This document shows positions 21,415-31,140 of a DNA stretch of 64,000 nt, in pieces. The notes under the pieces are model-generated. The model was given only the letters and a program-made list of their open reading frames with translations. It was not told where the DNA came from and searched no databases. Within the stretch, counting starts at the first letter, position 1. Every line of letters starts with the position of its first letter. The DNA comes from Macrothele yani (Eukaryota; Arthropoda; Arachnida; Araneae; Macrothelidae), in the NCBI GenBank assembly GCA_039090855.1, contig CM076997.1:169290709-169354708 (forward strand). Reading direction: 5' to 3'. A program made the position numbers and the translations under genes.

Positions 21415-23666
21415 TCAGTTCACTATTAAAGTATGTTGCAGTTTAATGGTGTAATCACCAACTAGCAAATACTTCTTAGGCTCAGAAAACTTTGAGCGGT
21501 GCTCAGACACTACTTGAATCAAGTACTGCTTCTGTTCTTCATTCTTTATAATGCTTAAGTTAAAATCCTGAATAAGCTTCACTCCTCTTTCTGCCACGTC
21601 GTTAAATACATGGAGGCTGTTTGCATATTTCCTGGCTTCCTGATATTGTTCGTCCTCTTCCCAGTCATTCGGATCAACCTTTGTAAGAAAGTCGTAAGGA
21701 ATCCCCAAAATATTGAAAAAGTTGACGGTGTTCACTGTTACAAAATCCTCAAGTTCTTTGGAGTCAATGGTGCTTGCATCAAATGTGATTCTCTTTGGCG
21801 GGCAATCAGAACCGAGTTTACTTAATGCCTCTACCATTTGTTTCTTCTTGCTGATATCCGTTTCAGGGTCGAAGAAAGCTAAGGCAATTAGTTCCTCACT
21901 GAGGTACCACAGGTGTCGTGCAAAGGATGTGACGGCGGCTATGGAAATGCCATAGTTAATGGTGACGTATTTCACTGCAGACTTCAGAAATATGAGATCA
22001 TTTGCTGAAGCGGCAGTTGAAAGACTGCACGAAATCCAAGCCTTACTGTACAGTAAAGAGGCAAAAAGACTGATTCCTCTGACCAAGTTCTCTTCCCGTG
22101 AAGTCAATTTGAATTGCTTTTTAAATATCCGTATTTTGATGGAGTATAGAATCTTCGCCATCCACCTGGCATGATGCATTGCACCTGGACTCATTATATG
22201 AATGCCTCGTGGTGGAGTCCCACCAAGGAAAATAATTGTCAGCTCCAACAGTTCACAGAAGTCATCACGTGCAAACCCACCTAGGCGTAGCAATGATTTT
22301 CTTGCAAACTGGAGAGCGTCTGTTCGAAGCTTGTCGAGAACCTCTGAACATATCGGATCGTCAAGTGCTGTCGTGAAGCTTCTTTTGCCTATGAGGTTCC
22401 AGTTTGTCTTGAAAATACCAATTTCTGGAACAGACGACGGACCAAAACAGTAAGTAAAGACTTCACATGACAATTTCATGGATGTGGTGTCGACAAGCCA
22501 GATGCAACATACTTCGTTCAAGACTTGTCTCAATTAGCGTACAAGCACCAGCTTTGAGCCCTGTTTTGACAGCGGTTGTGTCAAAGCTCATCGCCTTTAC
22601 CTGATCAGTTATATCCCATTTTGTTAAAGTACACAAAACAGCATCACCTGCTGCTTTCGCTGTTCCACTGGGTAATTTTGGTACGCCCAAAAGCTTGTCC
22701 ATATGATGTCCTGACACCAATACAGGGTGTCTTTCAACGGATTCTATTCCTTGTATGTCTGGTAGCATCTTACCCTCCCAGTGAATAGTTAGTGGCACGT
22801 CTGGCGAAAAACATTGCATTGAAGACTGAACTTGATCTGCTCTGAACTTAATCCTTGCGTTTCTGATTGTTGACCGATTTATTGCTAAGTTGGAAACATT
22901 ATGGCCAAGACTCGGAGCATTTGCTGTTAACAGGAGCACAGCTTTTCTATCACTGATATTTGTCTGATCGAGAGCCGAGGCAAGATCTGGGGATACAATG
23001 CTTGGGGGTCTTTCACGACGGTCACCACAAATATCCTTTGTATTGACCTTTTCACAAGTGCTTTTCACTTGTTCCTCCTCTAAATCTGTGTCATCTTCAG
23101 ACAACATGATGGTTTCATCACTATATTTGGGCTGGCTTTCTTTTCTTCTTTTTTCTTCCCGCTCTTTCCGTTGTATTTCCCGATGTTTTCTGCTCAAAAT
23201 CATTTCCTCTTTCTTTGCTAATTTAACATCAATCGAGCTGCTCATGTAACCTTTCGTCTCGTTTCTTTGATCACGCAAGAAGTCACAATCTTCAATGATG
23301 GTAATCATGGTCATGGCATCAGCATGCGCAATGTCAAAAGGTTTATCAATATCTGTTTCGAAAGCATCCTGAGTTAGGGTTCATTTGCCTCCTGAGTTAG
23401 GGTGCGTCATTTTGCGTTCTTCTTTAGTCTTTTCCATCTGTCAAACATAATTTCCAGTTTTTCAATGGCATTTATCTCTATGGTCGTTGGGTTACGAGCC
23501 ATACTCCAGAATTTCGGAACCATCCTAACAACATGTCGTGAGTTTTCTATTACTGTTCTCTTGTTTGCATTATGTTCGCGAAAGAAGAGAGAGAGAGAGA
23601 GAGAGAGAGTGCTTGACGATACGTAGGGAGTTTCATTCCCGTGATGCATTCCGTAGCCCATCCTAC
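21415..23666 (-). pseudogene. Decayed multi-copy transposase-like gene (RNase H-like fold suspected)
   Basis: A long coding-like region on the minus strand is split by frameshifts. The N-terminal part (23660-23410) contains ARNPTTIEINAIEKLEIMFD. Near 23370-23330 comes DKPFDIAHADAMTMITIIED, then a charged Lys/Arg/Glu-rich segment (23230-23060). The central part (22960-22480) has MSFDTTAVKTGLKAGACTLI and LERSMLHLACRHHIHEI. A frameshift at about 22465-22490 leads into SCEVFTYCFGPSSVPEIGIF and a 350-residue C-terminal part ending at 21415. The motif pair FDTTA..TG..GAC and LACRHHIHE recurs in proteins that I recall as repeated many times in aphid and Hydra genomes. I do not have a secure family name. 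The remaining frames are long, so decay is recent. Confidence 0.65.
23583..23608. repeat. (GA)n microsatellite
   Basis: About 12 GA dinucleotides, lying just outside or at the 5' edge of the decayed gene at 21415-23666. Confidence 0.9.
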
Positions 23667-23669
23667 TAG

Positions 23670-24130
23670 CCAAATCTGAGATGCTGTTTTTGTTTTAACT
23701 GAAGCAGAAGCACTCTCCTAATAACCATCTCGGTTTAATCCTTTCTTGCCACAGTAGGCTACCTTCTACCTGAAAACAAAATACATGATTTTAATATTCT
23801 GCTTATTAAATGAAATAGTTGCAGTTAAAAGAATAATGCATAGGATAATTCTTATAGCAATTAATATTGGCATATGAGTAACGGCTATTGACTACCAATG
23901 AAGTACCTTATATCGCGTATGTTCAAGCTTTTTCGCTTGTCTTGAACCACCTCTAAATATTATTCAAATAGCTCCAGATTTGGCAGAAATAATTTATTTT
24001 ACATATGTAACAATATGACAAGGTACTATTTGGCATACAACAAACTTCATTTTTTACCATGTATTTGGTAACCACCCTAACGTGTATGATATATATACTG
24101 TATATGTACTGCATGTGCATTTATCTTTTG
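23670..24130. other. Unassigned AT-rich stretch
   Basis: No feature recognised; no terminal inverted repeat was seen that would bound the decayed gene to its left. Confidence 0.4.
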
Positions 24131-24482
24131 GGGAGAGAAAAGGAAGAGGGAATTAGGAAACTAGAGGAAGGATAAGAGAGATGTAAACGATAGAAGGGAA
24201 AGGAAATATGGAGAGATAAACCGAAATACCAAGACGCAAATTGGAAGGACAGACCGAAAGCGAATGAGAAGCATAGAGATTAAAAAAGAAGGGAAATAAA
24301 AAAAAGACCCAGGAAGGAAGAGAGAAATACAGACGGAGAAAAAAATAACAGGAGAAAAGCGAGGGTTTTAGAAAGTGAGTGGAAGGTGGAAGGGACAGGG
24401 AACGGTAAAGGGAGAAAGGAAAGTAACAGCGGAAGAGGGGAGGACATGCTGATGAGAATAAGAGAGAGAGAGAGAGAGAGAG
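24131..24482. repeat. Purine-rich low-complexity tract ending in (AG)n
   Basis: About 350 bases rich in GGAAAG/GAGAAA on the plus strand end in about nine AG repeats at 24463-24482. The hydrophobic open frame on the other strand is a composition artefact. Confidence 0.85.
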
Positions 24483-24548
24483 ATGTTTGTGTCATCTGTT
24501 TTGGAATTTTAAATACGGAACACATTTTTGAATGCACAGTAGTCACAT

Positions 24549-25959
24549 ACACTGCTGGCCACCCAAAATGCAACACCGAGAAAGACACGAGACAGCAAAG
24601 CCAGATTTACTGGACACATAACAACAGATACAAAGATGAAACGCCTGAGCTTACAGGCTCGTGCGACTTGCAGAACACGCAGGCACCAATAGTTCGCGTG
24701 GCCCCCATGGCTGGCAATAACGGCCGCTACACGCCGCGGCATCGAACGAAAGAGGCTTTAGATGTGGGCTTGGGGTATGTCGGGCCAGCTGCTTCCACAC
24801 GTTGCCACAGTTCATCAGGCGTAGCCGCGGGTGGTGCTTGCCGGGCCACTCGGTTGTCGATCAGCGACCAGACGTGTTCGATGGGCGATATATCGGGAGA
24901 ACAGGCGGGACACGGCAGCATTGACACCTGGTGGGCCGTGGCGAATTGTTGCACGACGCGTGCCACGTGCGGACGCGTATTGTCCTGTTGAAACGTGGCC
25001 GCTGGCAGGTACTGCATGTATGGGAGGACTACAGGCTCCAAAACGTCGGAAATGTAACGGTGGCTGTTGAGTGTATCGGCGATACGTACCAGAGGAGTGC
25101 GGGTGTCATATACAGTTGCGCCCTAAATCATAACGCTAGGCGACAGACCAGTATGGCAATGCATAATGCAGGCGTCATACAGTCTCTCGCCGCGGTACCG
25201 CCACACGTTGATCCGACCATCGTGGTGTTGCAGGCAGAAGCGGGTTTCGTCGGAGAAGACAATGTCGTGCCATTCCGTAGTCCAGGTGCGGCGTTCAACG
25301 GCCCACTGCCGCCGCACTCGCCGGTGGTGTAACGTCAATTGTAATCAGAGCAATGGGCGCCGTGCGACAAGTCCCTGCTTCTGCAGACGACGTCGGACGC
25401 TACGTGCTGACACAGGTTGTTGCGCAACACACCCTAATTCCTGCGCTAACGTTCGTGATGTGGCTGTGCCAGCCATCAATGCCCTCTGCACAACATGCCG
25501 GTCCTCTCGTTCGGTGGTGTGTCGCGGCTGCGGCAATCACTCACGTCAGTCCGTCCGTCCCTCCTGCACCCACCGAATCCATACCCGCCTCACTGTGGCT
25601 GGATGTCGTCCCACACAGGCGCCGGTGTCTCGGTACGATAAACCGCTGTCGCAATAAGCCACTATTCGTCCTCTGTAGAACTCCGAAACGTGCTGAAATG
25701 ACTGCCGTATTCTGCGACAATGCATCAGGAAGCTTCCCGCGCACACGTCCGGCAGCACAACACACTTCCACTACTTACACCTCGGCTTCTGTGCACCCTT
25801 CTTATAATGCTTCTCGGTGGCGTGCCGGGCGCACATGATTTACATATGCCCTGCAATGCTAATCGTTTGCATGTCCTCTCGCGGGCGACGCATGCTGTGA
25901 ATTTCAGGGCAATTGGATGCTTCCTTCTTGGTGTTGCATTTTGGGTGGCTAGCAGTGTA
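24549..25959 (-). mobile_element. Tc1-like element (family T2)
   Basis: Inverted repeats TACACTGCTGGCCACCCAAA (left) and TACACTGCTAGCCACCCAAA (right, minus strand) bound a 1.41-kb unit. Its end also occurs at 1-166. The transposase (next entry) is on the minus strand. Confidence 0.9.
24727..25758 (-). pseudogene. Tc1-like transposase (family T2), frameshifted
   Basis: The N-terminal HTH part lies at 25758-25546 (EFYRGRIVAYCDSGLSYRDT, then GRHPATVRRVWIRWVQEGRT). The middle is at 25536-25345 (RHVVQRALMAGTATSRTLAQ). The core at 25338-25123 has IVFSDETRFCLQHHDGRINV with the first Asp. The C-terminal part at 25041-24727 has FQQDNTRPHVARVVQQF (second Asp) and SPDISPIEHVWSLID (Glu of the DD34E triad). 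All three catalytic residues survive, but several frame changes separate the parts. Confidence 0.87.
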
Positions 25960-26110
25960 GTACATGTAACATTGTAAGATCAAAAATAAGTAGATAAACT
26001 GCAATATTCTGATAACTTGAAATTTATTTCATGTAATACACACACAGAAAATATTTCATAACAGGTGTAATAGCGTTACGTAAGATGTAAGTTTATCGTT
26101 ACAAAGCAAA

Positions 26111-27537
26111 TACACTGGCGGAAAGTGAAAAAGAACACCAAGAAGGAGACGTCTGATACCAACGAACTTTATACAGCATAATAACGGAATACAGAGGATA
26201 ACGTGATCAAAACAATATGGCAAAATACAGCTGTATTTGCTGGTAAACTGAAAAATAACATTTCATGTAACATGGTTAGTACGAGGTTGAACCGCCATGA
26301 ACTGCGTCACACTGTGCAATTCTGGCATGGAGTCTATCGTACAGATGTTGGATGTAAGTTTGGGGTATTGAGTTCCAAGCAACCTCAACCTGAATGCGTA
26401 AATCGGGGATGGTCGTTGCTGGCTGTGGAGACGGGATAAGTCGTTGTCCCATAAAATCCCACACGTGCTCAATGGGGGACAAATCCGGTGAACATGCAGG
26501 CCATGGAAGTTGTCTCACACTCTTAAGTGCATTTTGCGTTACACGTGCCGTGTGTGAGCGTGCGTTATCTTGGTTATCTTTGCTGGAAAACACCACGATA
26601 GACCGACCTTACAAATGGCACAACAACGTGCTGAATGATGTTGTTGATGTAGGAGGTGCTGTTTAACGTACCCGGTACAAACACTAGTTGTGTACGGGAG
26701 TGATATCTGATCGCTCCCCCACCAGGAGACCAGGTGTAGGCCCTGTGTGTCGCTGGCGGATGCAAGAAGGGTGGAGACGCTCCTCTGTGAGTCTGCGAAC
26801 ACGCATACGGCCATCGGAGGCTCCCAAGCATAATCTGGTTTCATCGCTGAACACGACATATTGCCATTGCGTTCTCCAGTGCAGACGTTAGCGACACCAC
26901 TGCAGCCGTTTCTGACAGTGGGCTGGAGTCAGAGGCACACGTGCACGTAGTCCTGCATCCAGTATACGGTTGCGGATTGTTCGCACAGTCACCTCAGGTG
27001 CAACGGCAGGTCGGATTTGCGTCGCAGTGGATGTTCTGCTTGACAACGCCGCTCTTCTTATGCGTCGAACGGTCCGCTCATTAGTACGTCTGTGACTCCC
27101 GGTTCCACGTCTTCTCGTGTGGGAATGTTCCTCGGACCATCTACGCCACCATCGTACCACCACCGATACTTCCCGTCCAATTCGCTCCGCAATACGACGA
27201 TACGACCACCCGGCCTCGCGGAGTCCGACTAGACGACCTCGCTCAAAGTCCGATAACTGCTGAAATCCTACACGTCTTCCATGTCCAGGCATTGCAGCTT
27301 CTTCAGGGTATTCGCACGTATCCGTACGCCGACGACTGGTTACATTCACTTCGCCGTACTCCTTAAATACCACCTACGATAATTTGCATATTATGCCGTG
27401 CTGTGGCGTAAGAGCTCACCGGTTGGTCCTGAAATTAACATCACACCTACGTAAACTCGACCCCATTAGCATATGTAAATTTAATGATCGTCCGCCAAGT
27501 CCCTCTTGGTGCTCTTCTTTCACTTTCCGCCAGTGTA
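26111..27537 (-). mobile_element. Tc1-like element (family T1), minus copy
   Basis: Inverted repeats TACACTGGCGGAAAGTGAAA (left) and TACACTGGCGGAAAGTGAAA (right, minus strand) end in TA. It is the same family as 9608-11011, lying 15 kb away in opposite orientation. This pair could mediate an inversion by recombination, which is inference. Confidence 0.92.
26276..27300 (-). pseudogene. Tc1-like transposase (family T1), frameshifted
   Basis: The N-terminal part starts MPGHGRRVGFQQLSDFERGR near 27293 and runs to about 26888 with the HTH segment VSVVVRWWRRWSEEH. The first catalytic block is changed: sequence near 26855-26830 reads FSDETRLCLGASDGRM, with frame changes around it. The central part (26830-26574) lies in a shifted frame, VPGTLNSTSYINNIIQHVVV. 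The C-terminal part (26596-26276) has NQDNARSHTARVTQNALKSV (a short ATCTTGGTT insertion precedes the DNAR block) and SPDLSPIEHVWDFMGQRL. It lacks the 27-30-base deletion and the premature stop of the copy at 9853. Confidence 0.85.
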
Positions 27538-27914
27538 ATTACTCTCAAATTTAGTGGAAATCCACATAGCTCATAACACGACACTTCGACCAGTGATATA
27601 TCTGTTCTCAAAATTCTACTTAAGCGTGAATGTTTAACGCTAAATTTTTTTCGTATATCCTCGTACCAAGAGCCTTCAGTAAGTTCTAAGGCAAACAAAT
27701 TTATGCTCCGTATGCCGACAGTATTTTAATATTGCTTTCCAATCTAAACCATTAGAATTTTAAAGCACTTAGCAGATCTTCAAGATAGGTTCAAAAAGTT
27801 CCAGGAAATTCATTTTTATACAGAAAGCTATAACATTACAGTTTTTACACCACGTTTCCATTTTTTTATTTGGAGTTTTAACGATTATCGTGAGCATCTA
27901 AATGGCCTGCAAAG

Positions 27915-28078
27915 CTGACTCTCGTCCCTAATTTAGGGCCACTGGCTACAGGGAAGGGAGAGAGCCAGTGCTCTAAGACAAAAACAACATCCAATCTTCA
28001 CCGGAATTTGAACCCGGATCCACCTCGCGCAAAAGGTCAGAAGTTAGCGCTTAGACCACTGCACCACCAGGTCGGCTA
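27915..28078 (-). mobile_element. tRNA-derived SINE (SINE-B-like) fragment
   Basis: The minus strand reads a tRNA-like head (GTAGCCGACCTGGTGGTGCA, then GTCTAAGCGCTAAC), a B-box-like GGGTTCAAATTCCGG, and a body with the SINE-B-like GGGCCACTGG/CCCTAAATTAGG block. The tail is truncated before the usual A-run. Confidence 0.7.
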
Positions 28079-28084
28079 CATGTC

Positions 28085-28500
28085 CTTCGAAACAGAGTCC
28101 TTGGATAGCTACACACCTTTGTCAACTCCATAAATCCGTTTGAAACATTCTTGGAATCCATTCTTTGAAATCTTTTTCAGGGCCTTTGCCTCGTTTTCGA
28201 CAATGTTGTCAGCATTTAAGAATCGTTGTCCTGTTATGCCAGATTTCAACAGCGAAAACAAGTGAAATTCGGGTGCTGTCAAGTTATCAGAATATGAGGG
28301 ATGCTCTAGTGACGTCAGTTTGTGAATTGCAAGCTCTGTTTGACCATCAGGGATCGATATGAAGGCGCATTGTTCTGAAGAAATACCCAACCGTTGTTCA
28401 TTTTCTCGAACATTTCTTCCGGATCGCATCCCAGAGGCGACGGATGATATCGACGGACATTTCTTCATTCACAGTCGTCCCTTCTGGAATACATTCATAA
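28085..28500 (-). pseudogene. mariner-like transposase C-terminal remnant
   Basis: On the minus strand a shifted frame gives an eroded second catalytic block near 28390-28340. It continues with LEHPSYSDNLTAPEFHLFSL (normally HPPYSPDLAPSDFHLF) and LKSGITGQRFLNADNI, then ISKNGFQECFKRIYG at the C-terminus. The N-terminal half is absent. This is a dead fragment. Confidence 0.72.
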
Positions 28501-29399
28501 TGAACTAAGCCCTGATGTTCAAAGAAAACCAGTAGTATCAATTTTACTTTACTCTTGTCCAAACGGGGTTTCTATTTTCGTGGTGATAATGTTGATTTTC
28601 TTTCATAAGTCTGACATTTCTCCTGTTTATTGTACGAGAGTTGTACCGAAAGTAATGTAAAAGTGGGCATAACGTTTATTTAATTGACAGAGGTCGTTCA
28701 AATTACACATGTTGGTAGAGTAACTCTTCCTCTATAGTAACCCTTCTTATTCATTGCAGGTAAATAATGGTTCTTGACGAAGAAAGAGTGCAGGCTGTGC
28801 GTCACCTACAGAAGGCTACAGAATGTTTACGGACATGAAACCATTGACAAGAGAAATATGCATAGATAGATGAAGAAGTTCAAAGAAGGGAAAACCAGCA
28901 TTGAAGACAAATCACTCAGTGTGTGACCATCATCTGCAACCACTGACACGAATCGCCAGCGAGTGGATGAAATGATTCGTGCGGAGAGACGAGTCACGAT
29001 CCGTGAGCTTGTTGTACAACTGCACTGTGGTTACAATGCTATAGAGAAGATGGTGGGAGAATTAGGGTACCGGAAAGTGTGGTGCAAAGTGAGTTCCTCG
29101 GCGGTTGACCTCCGATTTGAAGGAAAGAAGGGTGGAAGTCTGTTCTGATCTGCTGGAAGTGCTTGAAGCCAATGAAGACACTTTTTTCCGATCTGGTGAC
29201 AGGGGATGAGATGTGGGCGTATCTTTATGATCCCGGAAACGAAGAATCAATCCATGGAAGGGCGTCATACCTCTACACAATGGCCTAAGAAGTAGAAGAG
29301 ACAGCGATCAGCAGAGAAAGTCATGGTGACTGTGTGACGTACCTGCCAGCAGGACGCACATGACATAAAGGCAGATAGGAATCAGAATACATGTCTGCG

Positions 29400-29454
29400 T
29401 AGCTCAGTTGGTAGAGCGACTTGTTCCGGAATAAGCGGCCTCGGGTTCGAATCC
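29400..29454 (+). promoter_or_regulatory. Pol III internal promoter (A box + B box) in the 5' LTR
   Basis: A box TAGCTCAGTTGG (29400-29411) and B box GGTTCGAATCC (29444-29454) both match the tRNA-gene consensus. The surrounding sequence folds like a tRNA. The acceptor GTCTGCG pairs with CGTAGAC, and the D arm GCTC/GAGC and T arm are good. The anticodon arm is abnormal, with an 8-nt loop (TTCCGGAA) on a weak stem, so it is not a normal functional tRNA gene. The same boxes recur in the 3' LTR at 29826-29837 and 29870-29880. Confidence 0.8.
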
Positions 29455-29496
29455 CGGCGTAGACCAAAAATGACGGAGAAATTTACTTCGTTATAA

Positions 29497-29513
29497 TGGC
29501 GCCAGAACTACCC
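29497..29513 (+). other. Primer-binding-site-like sequence
   Basis: TGGCGCCAGAACTACCC begins one base after the left LTR. TGG at the 5' end would pair with the CCA end of a tRNA, and TGGCGCC is a common start for Lys-tRNA-primed elements. The identity of the primer tRNA cannot be fixed by eye. Confidence 0.6.
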
Positions 29514-29740
29514 GGATGACCCGACCGTTCAAAATCTCGCATTGGTGTGATGTTATTTCCACACCGCGAGATAGGAAAAATCAGAGAATCCCTTCTCCAG
29601 TGCTTCGAAAAATAAATGTGTGTGACGTTGCATTCCACACACCAGATTGACTGGGAGTTCTCAAGTGCACGTTCTACAGTGGTTGTCTGCCTGCAGCGAT
29701 TCATGGTCACGGCTGATCCGTGGGCCATGCCCCCAGGCCC

Positions 29741-29758
29741 TCTTTCGGGGGGGGTAGA
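29741..29758 (+). other. Polypurine-tract candidate before the 3' LTR
   Basis: TCTTTCGGGGGGGGTAGA directly abuts the TG start of the right LTR. In copy 2 the same place has an even longer G-run (13 G). A G-rich purine tract in this position is the usual plus-strand priming site of LTR elements. Confidence 0.6.
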
Positions 29759-30479
29759 TGTGACGTACCTGCCAGCAGGACGCACATGACATAAAGGCAG
29801 ATAGGAATCAGAATAAATGTCTGCGTAGCTCAGTTGGTAGAGCGACTTGTTCCGGAATAAGCGGCCTCGGGTTCGAATCCCGGCGTAGACCAAAAATGAC
29901 GGAGAAATTTACTTCGTTATAACTGCTTTTGGAATGACAGAGGGGTCATTCTCGTTGATATTCTGGAACGTGGCCGTACCATGACCGGCGAGCGTTACAT
30001 TGAGACACTCAAGGAGCTTATAGAAGCCATAAGGAGGAAGAGACCGAACACAAATCTGAAAAGGATCCACATTCACTATAACAATGCCAGACCACACACA
30101 TCTTTGGCAACAAATCAGGCAATCAGCAAACTCAGTCCACCTGTTCGGTCCAATGGAGAATAATCTCAAGGGACAACGATTTGATGACACAGACGAGATG
30201 AAAGTGGCTGTGAAGAAGTGGGTACAACAATTCACACTTGAATTTTATCAAAGAGGATTCGAGAGTTGGGTTCAATGATGGCGCAAGTGCACTCTTGTGA
30301 TGGGAACTATGTTGAGTAGTACCTTTGTATAGAGGAAGCATTACTCTACCAACATGTGCAATTTGAACGACCCCTGTCAGTTAATAAAAAATTATGCCCA
30401 CTTTTGTGTTACTTTTGGTACAAAAATCACAACGTCTCGTCTCCTATGATTATGTTAGTGAGAAAATTGTCGTCTTGAT

Positions 30480-30830
30480 CAACCATAGTGATTATGTCTA
30501 AGGCAAGAGTCATTCGTGTTTATTGTTGTTCGGGAGTCAGCATGTTTGGAACCATGTGTTGAAAAGCATAATGCATGTTCAAATCATTGTGGAGAATGCT
30601 GTGAACACACTTCTAACTGATATTCCTGCCTCTGATGCCGTTTCTTTTACAGTTTTTCTTCGGTCATGTCGGTCAATATTGTGAACGCTCTCAATCTTTT
30701 CGGTAGATGAAGAGGTGCACGGGCGTCTGCTTTGCGGATCATCATATACTCTCACACGGACATCACGGAAATGCTTATAGCACGCATAAACGTGCGATAT
30801 CTTCATTACCACTTCACCTTATGCTTGCTG
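30480..30830 (-). pseudogene. mariner-like transposase N-terminal remnant
   Basis: The minus strand reads CYKHFRDVRVRVYDDPQSRR, then STEKIESVHNIDRHDRRKTV and KETASEAGISVRSV (HTH region). After a shift it reads HYAFQHMVPNMLTPEQQ and then stops. The catalytic domain and both terminal repeats are missing. Confidence 0.72.
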
Positions 30831-30964
30831 AAGCATGTAAAACATTTCTGATGGTGATTTTCGAAGGAGATATCACAAAATGTGATGTGTGCACGTTGCT
30901 CAGTTGAACAAAGAAACTACTGATGTTCCCCACAGACAGAAAATGTGATTCCTGAATGGAACGT

Positions 30965-31140
30965 GGAATTACACCATGCAATACAAATGTTGAAATTTTG
31001 GTGTAAATATGATCTATCTGGGAGACGCGGATTGAATTTCCGCTCAAGGACGACGAAAAAGTCAAGTTTTCGGATATTATCTGATTTACCATTCTTGTCA
31101 TATTTACACAAAAAAACCCGGATTGTAGTCTTCAACATTT
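30965..31140 (+). mobile_element. SINE-A copies, inverted and collapsed
   Basis: A short minus-oriented SINE-A tail (ACCATGCAATACAAATGTTG at ~30973) meets a plus-oriented SINE-A body (AAGTCAAGTTTTCGGATATT, ~31050) that ends near CTTCAACATTTGTAGG. The tRNA heads are almost entirely deleted. The arrangement copies the inverted pair at 2518-2832. Confidence 0.65.

Larger units (their letters stand above)
29333..29921 (+). mobile_element. TRIM-like LTR retroelement with tRNA-derived LTRs (copy 1)
   Basis: A 589-bp non-coding unit: 163-bp direct repeats at 29333-29495 and 29759-29921 differ at one position by eye (c/a near 29390). They start TGTGACG and end CGTTATA. Target duplication ACTG is at 29329-29332 and 29922-29925, inside the transposase frame of the surrounding mariner. 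After the left repeat and one base comes a primer-binding-like TGGCGCCAGAACTACC. Immediately before the right repeat is CTTTCGGGGGGGGTAGA, a purine-tract candidate. Each LTR contains a tRNA-like sequence (29393-29466; 29819-29892) ending in CCA. The near-identity of the LTRs suggests a recent insertion. It would depend on proteins of an autonomous LTR element elsewhere (inference). Confidence 0.85.
28648..30424 (+). mobile_element. mariner element with ~110-bp TIRs, interrupted by a TRIM
   Basis: Inverted repeats of about 110 bp (left AAAAGTGGGCATAACG and GTTGGTAGAGTAACTCTTCC; right the complementary AAAAGTGGGCATAATT and GTTGGTAGAGTAATGCTTCC) bound the unit. Plus-strand transposase pieces are VDEMIRAERRVTIRELVVQL (28961-29020) and DLVTGDEMWAYLYDPGNEES (first Asp, ~29195-29255, with a frameshift nearby). 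After the TRIM come ERGRTMTGERYIETLKELIE (29968 on) and HIHYNNARPHTSLATNQAI, where the catalytic block Y-N-N-A-R-P-H has Asn instead of Asp. Removing the 589-bp insertion plus one copy of its 4-bp duplication gives ~1.18 kb, a usual mariner size. Confidence 0.87.

Noticed and set aside
24280..24588. 102-codon Leu/Ser/Phe-rich frame
   Set aside because: Same artefact of a GA-rich tract as above.
29393..29466. Functional tRNA gene
   Set aside because: Boxes and acceptor stem are good, but the anticodon arm is a palindrome with an 8-nt loop and the sequence is repeated inside LTR-like repeats; no T-run terminator follows directly.
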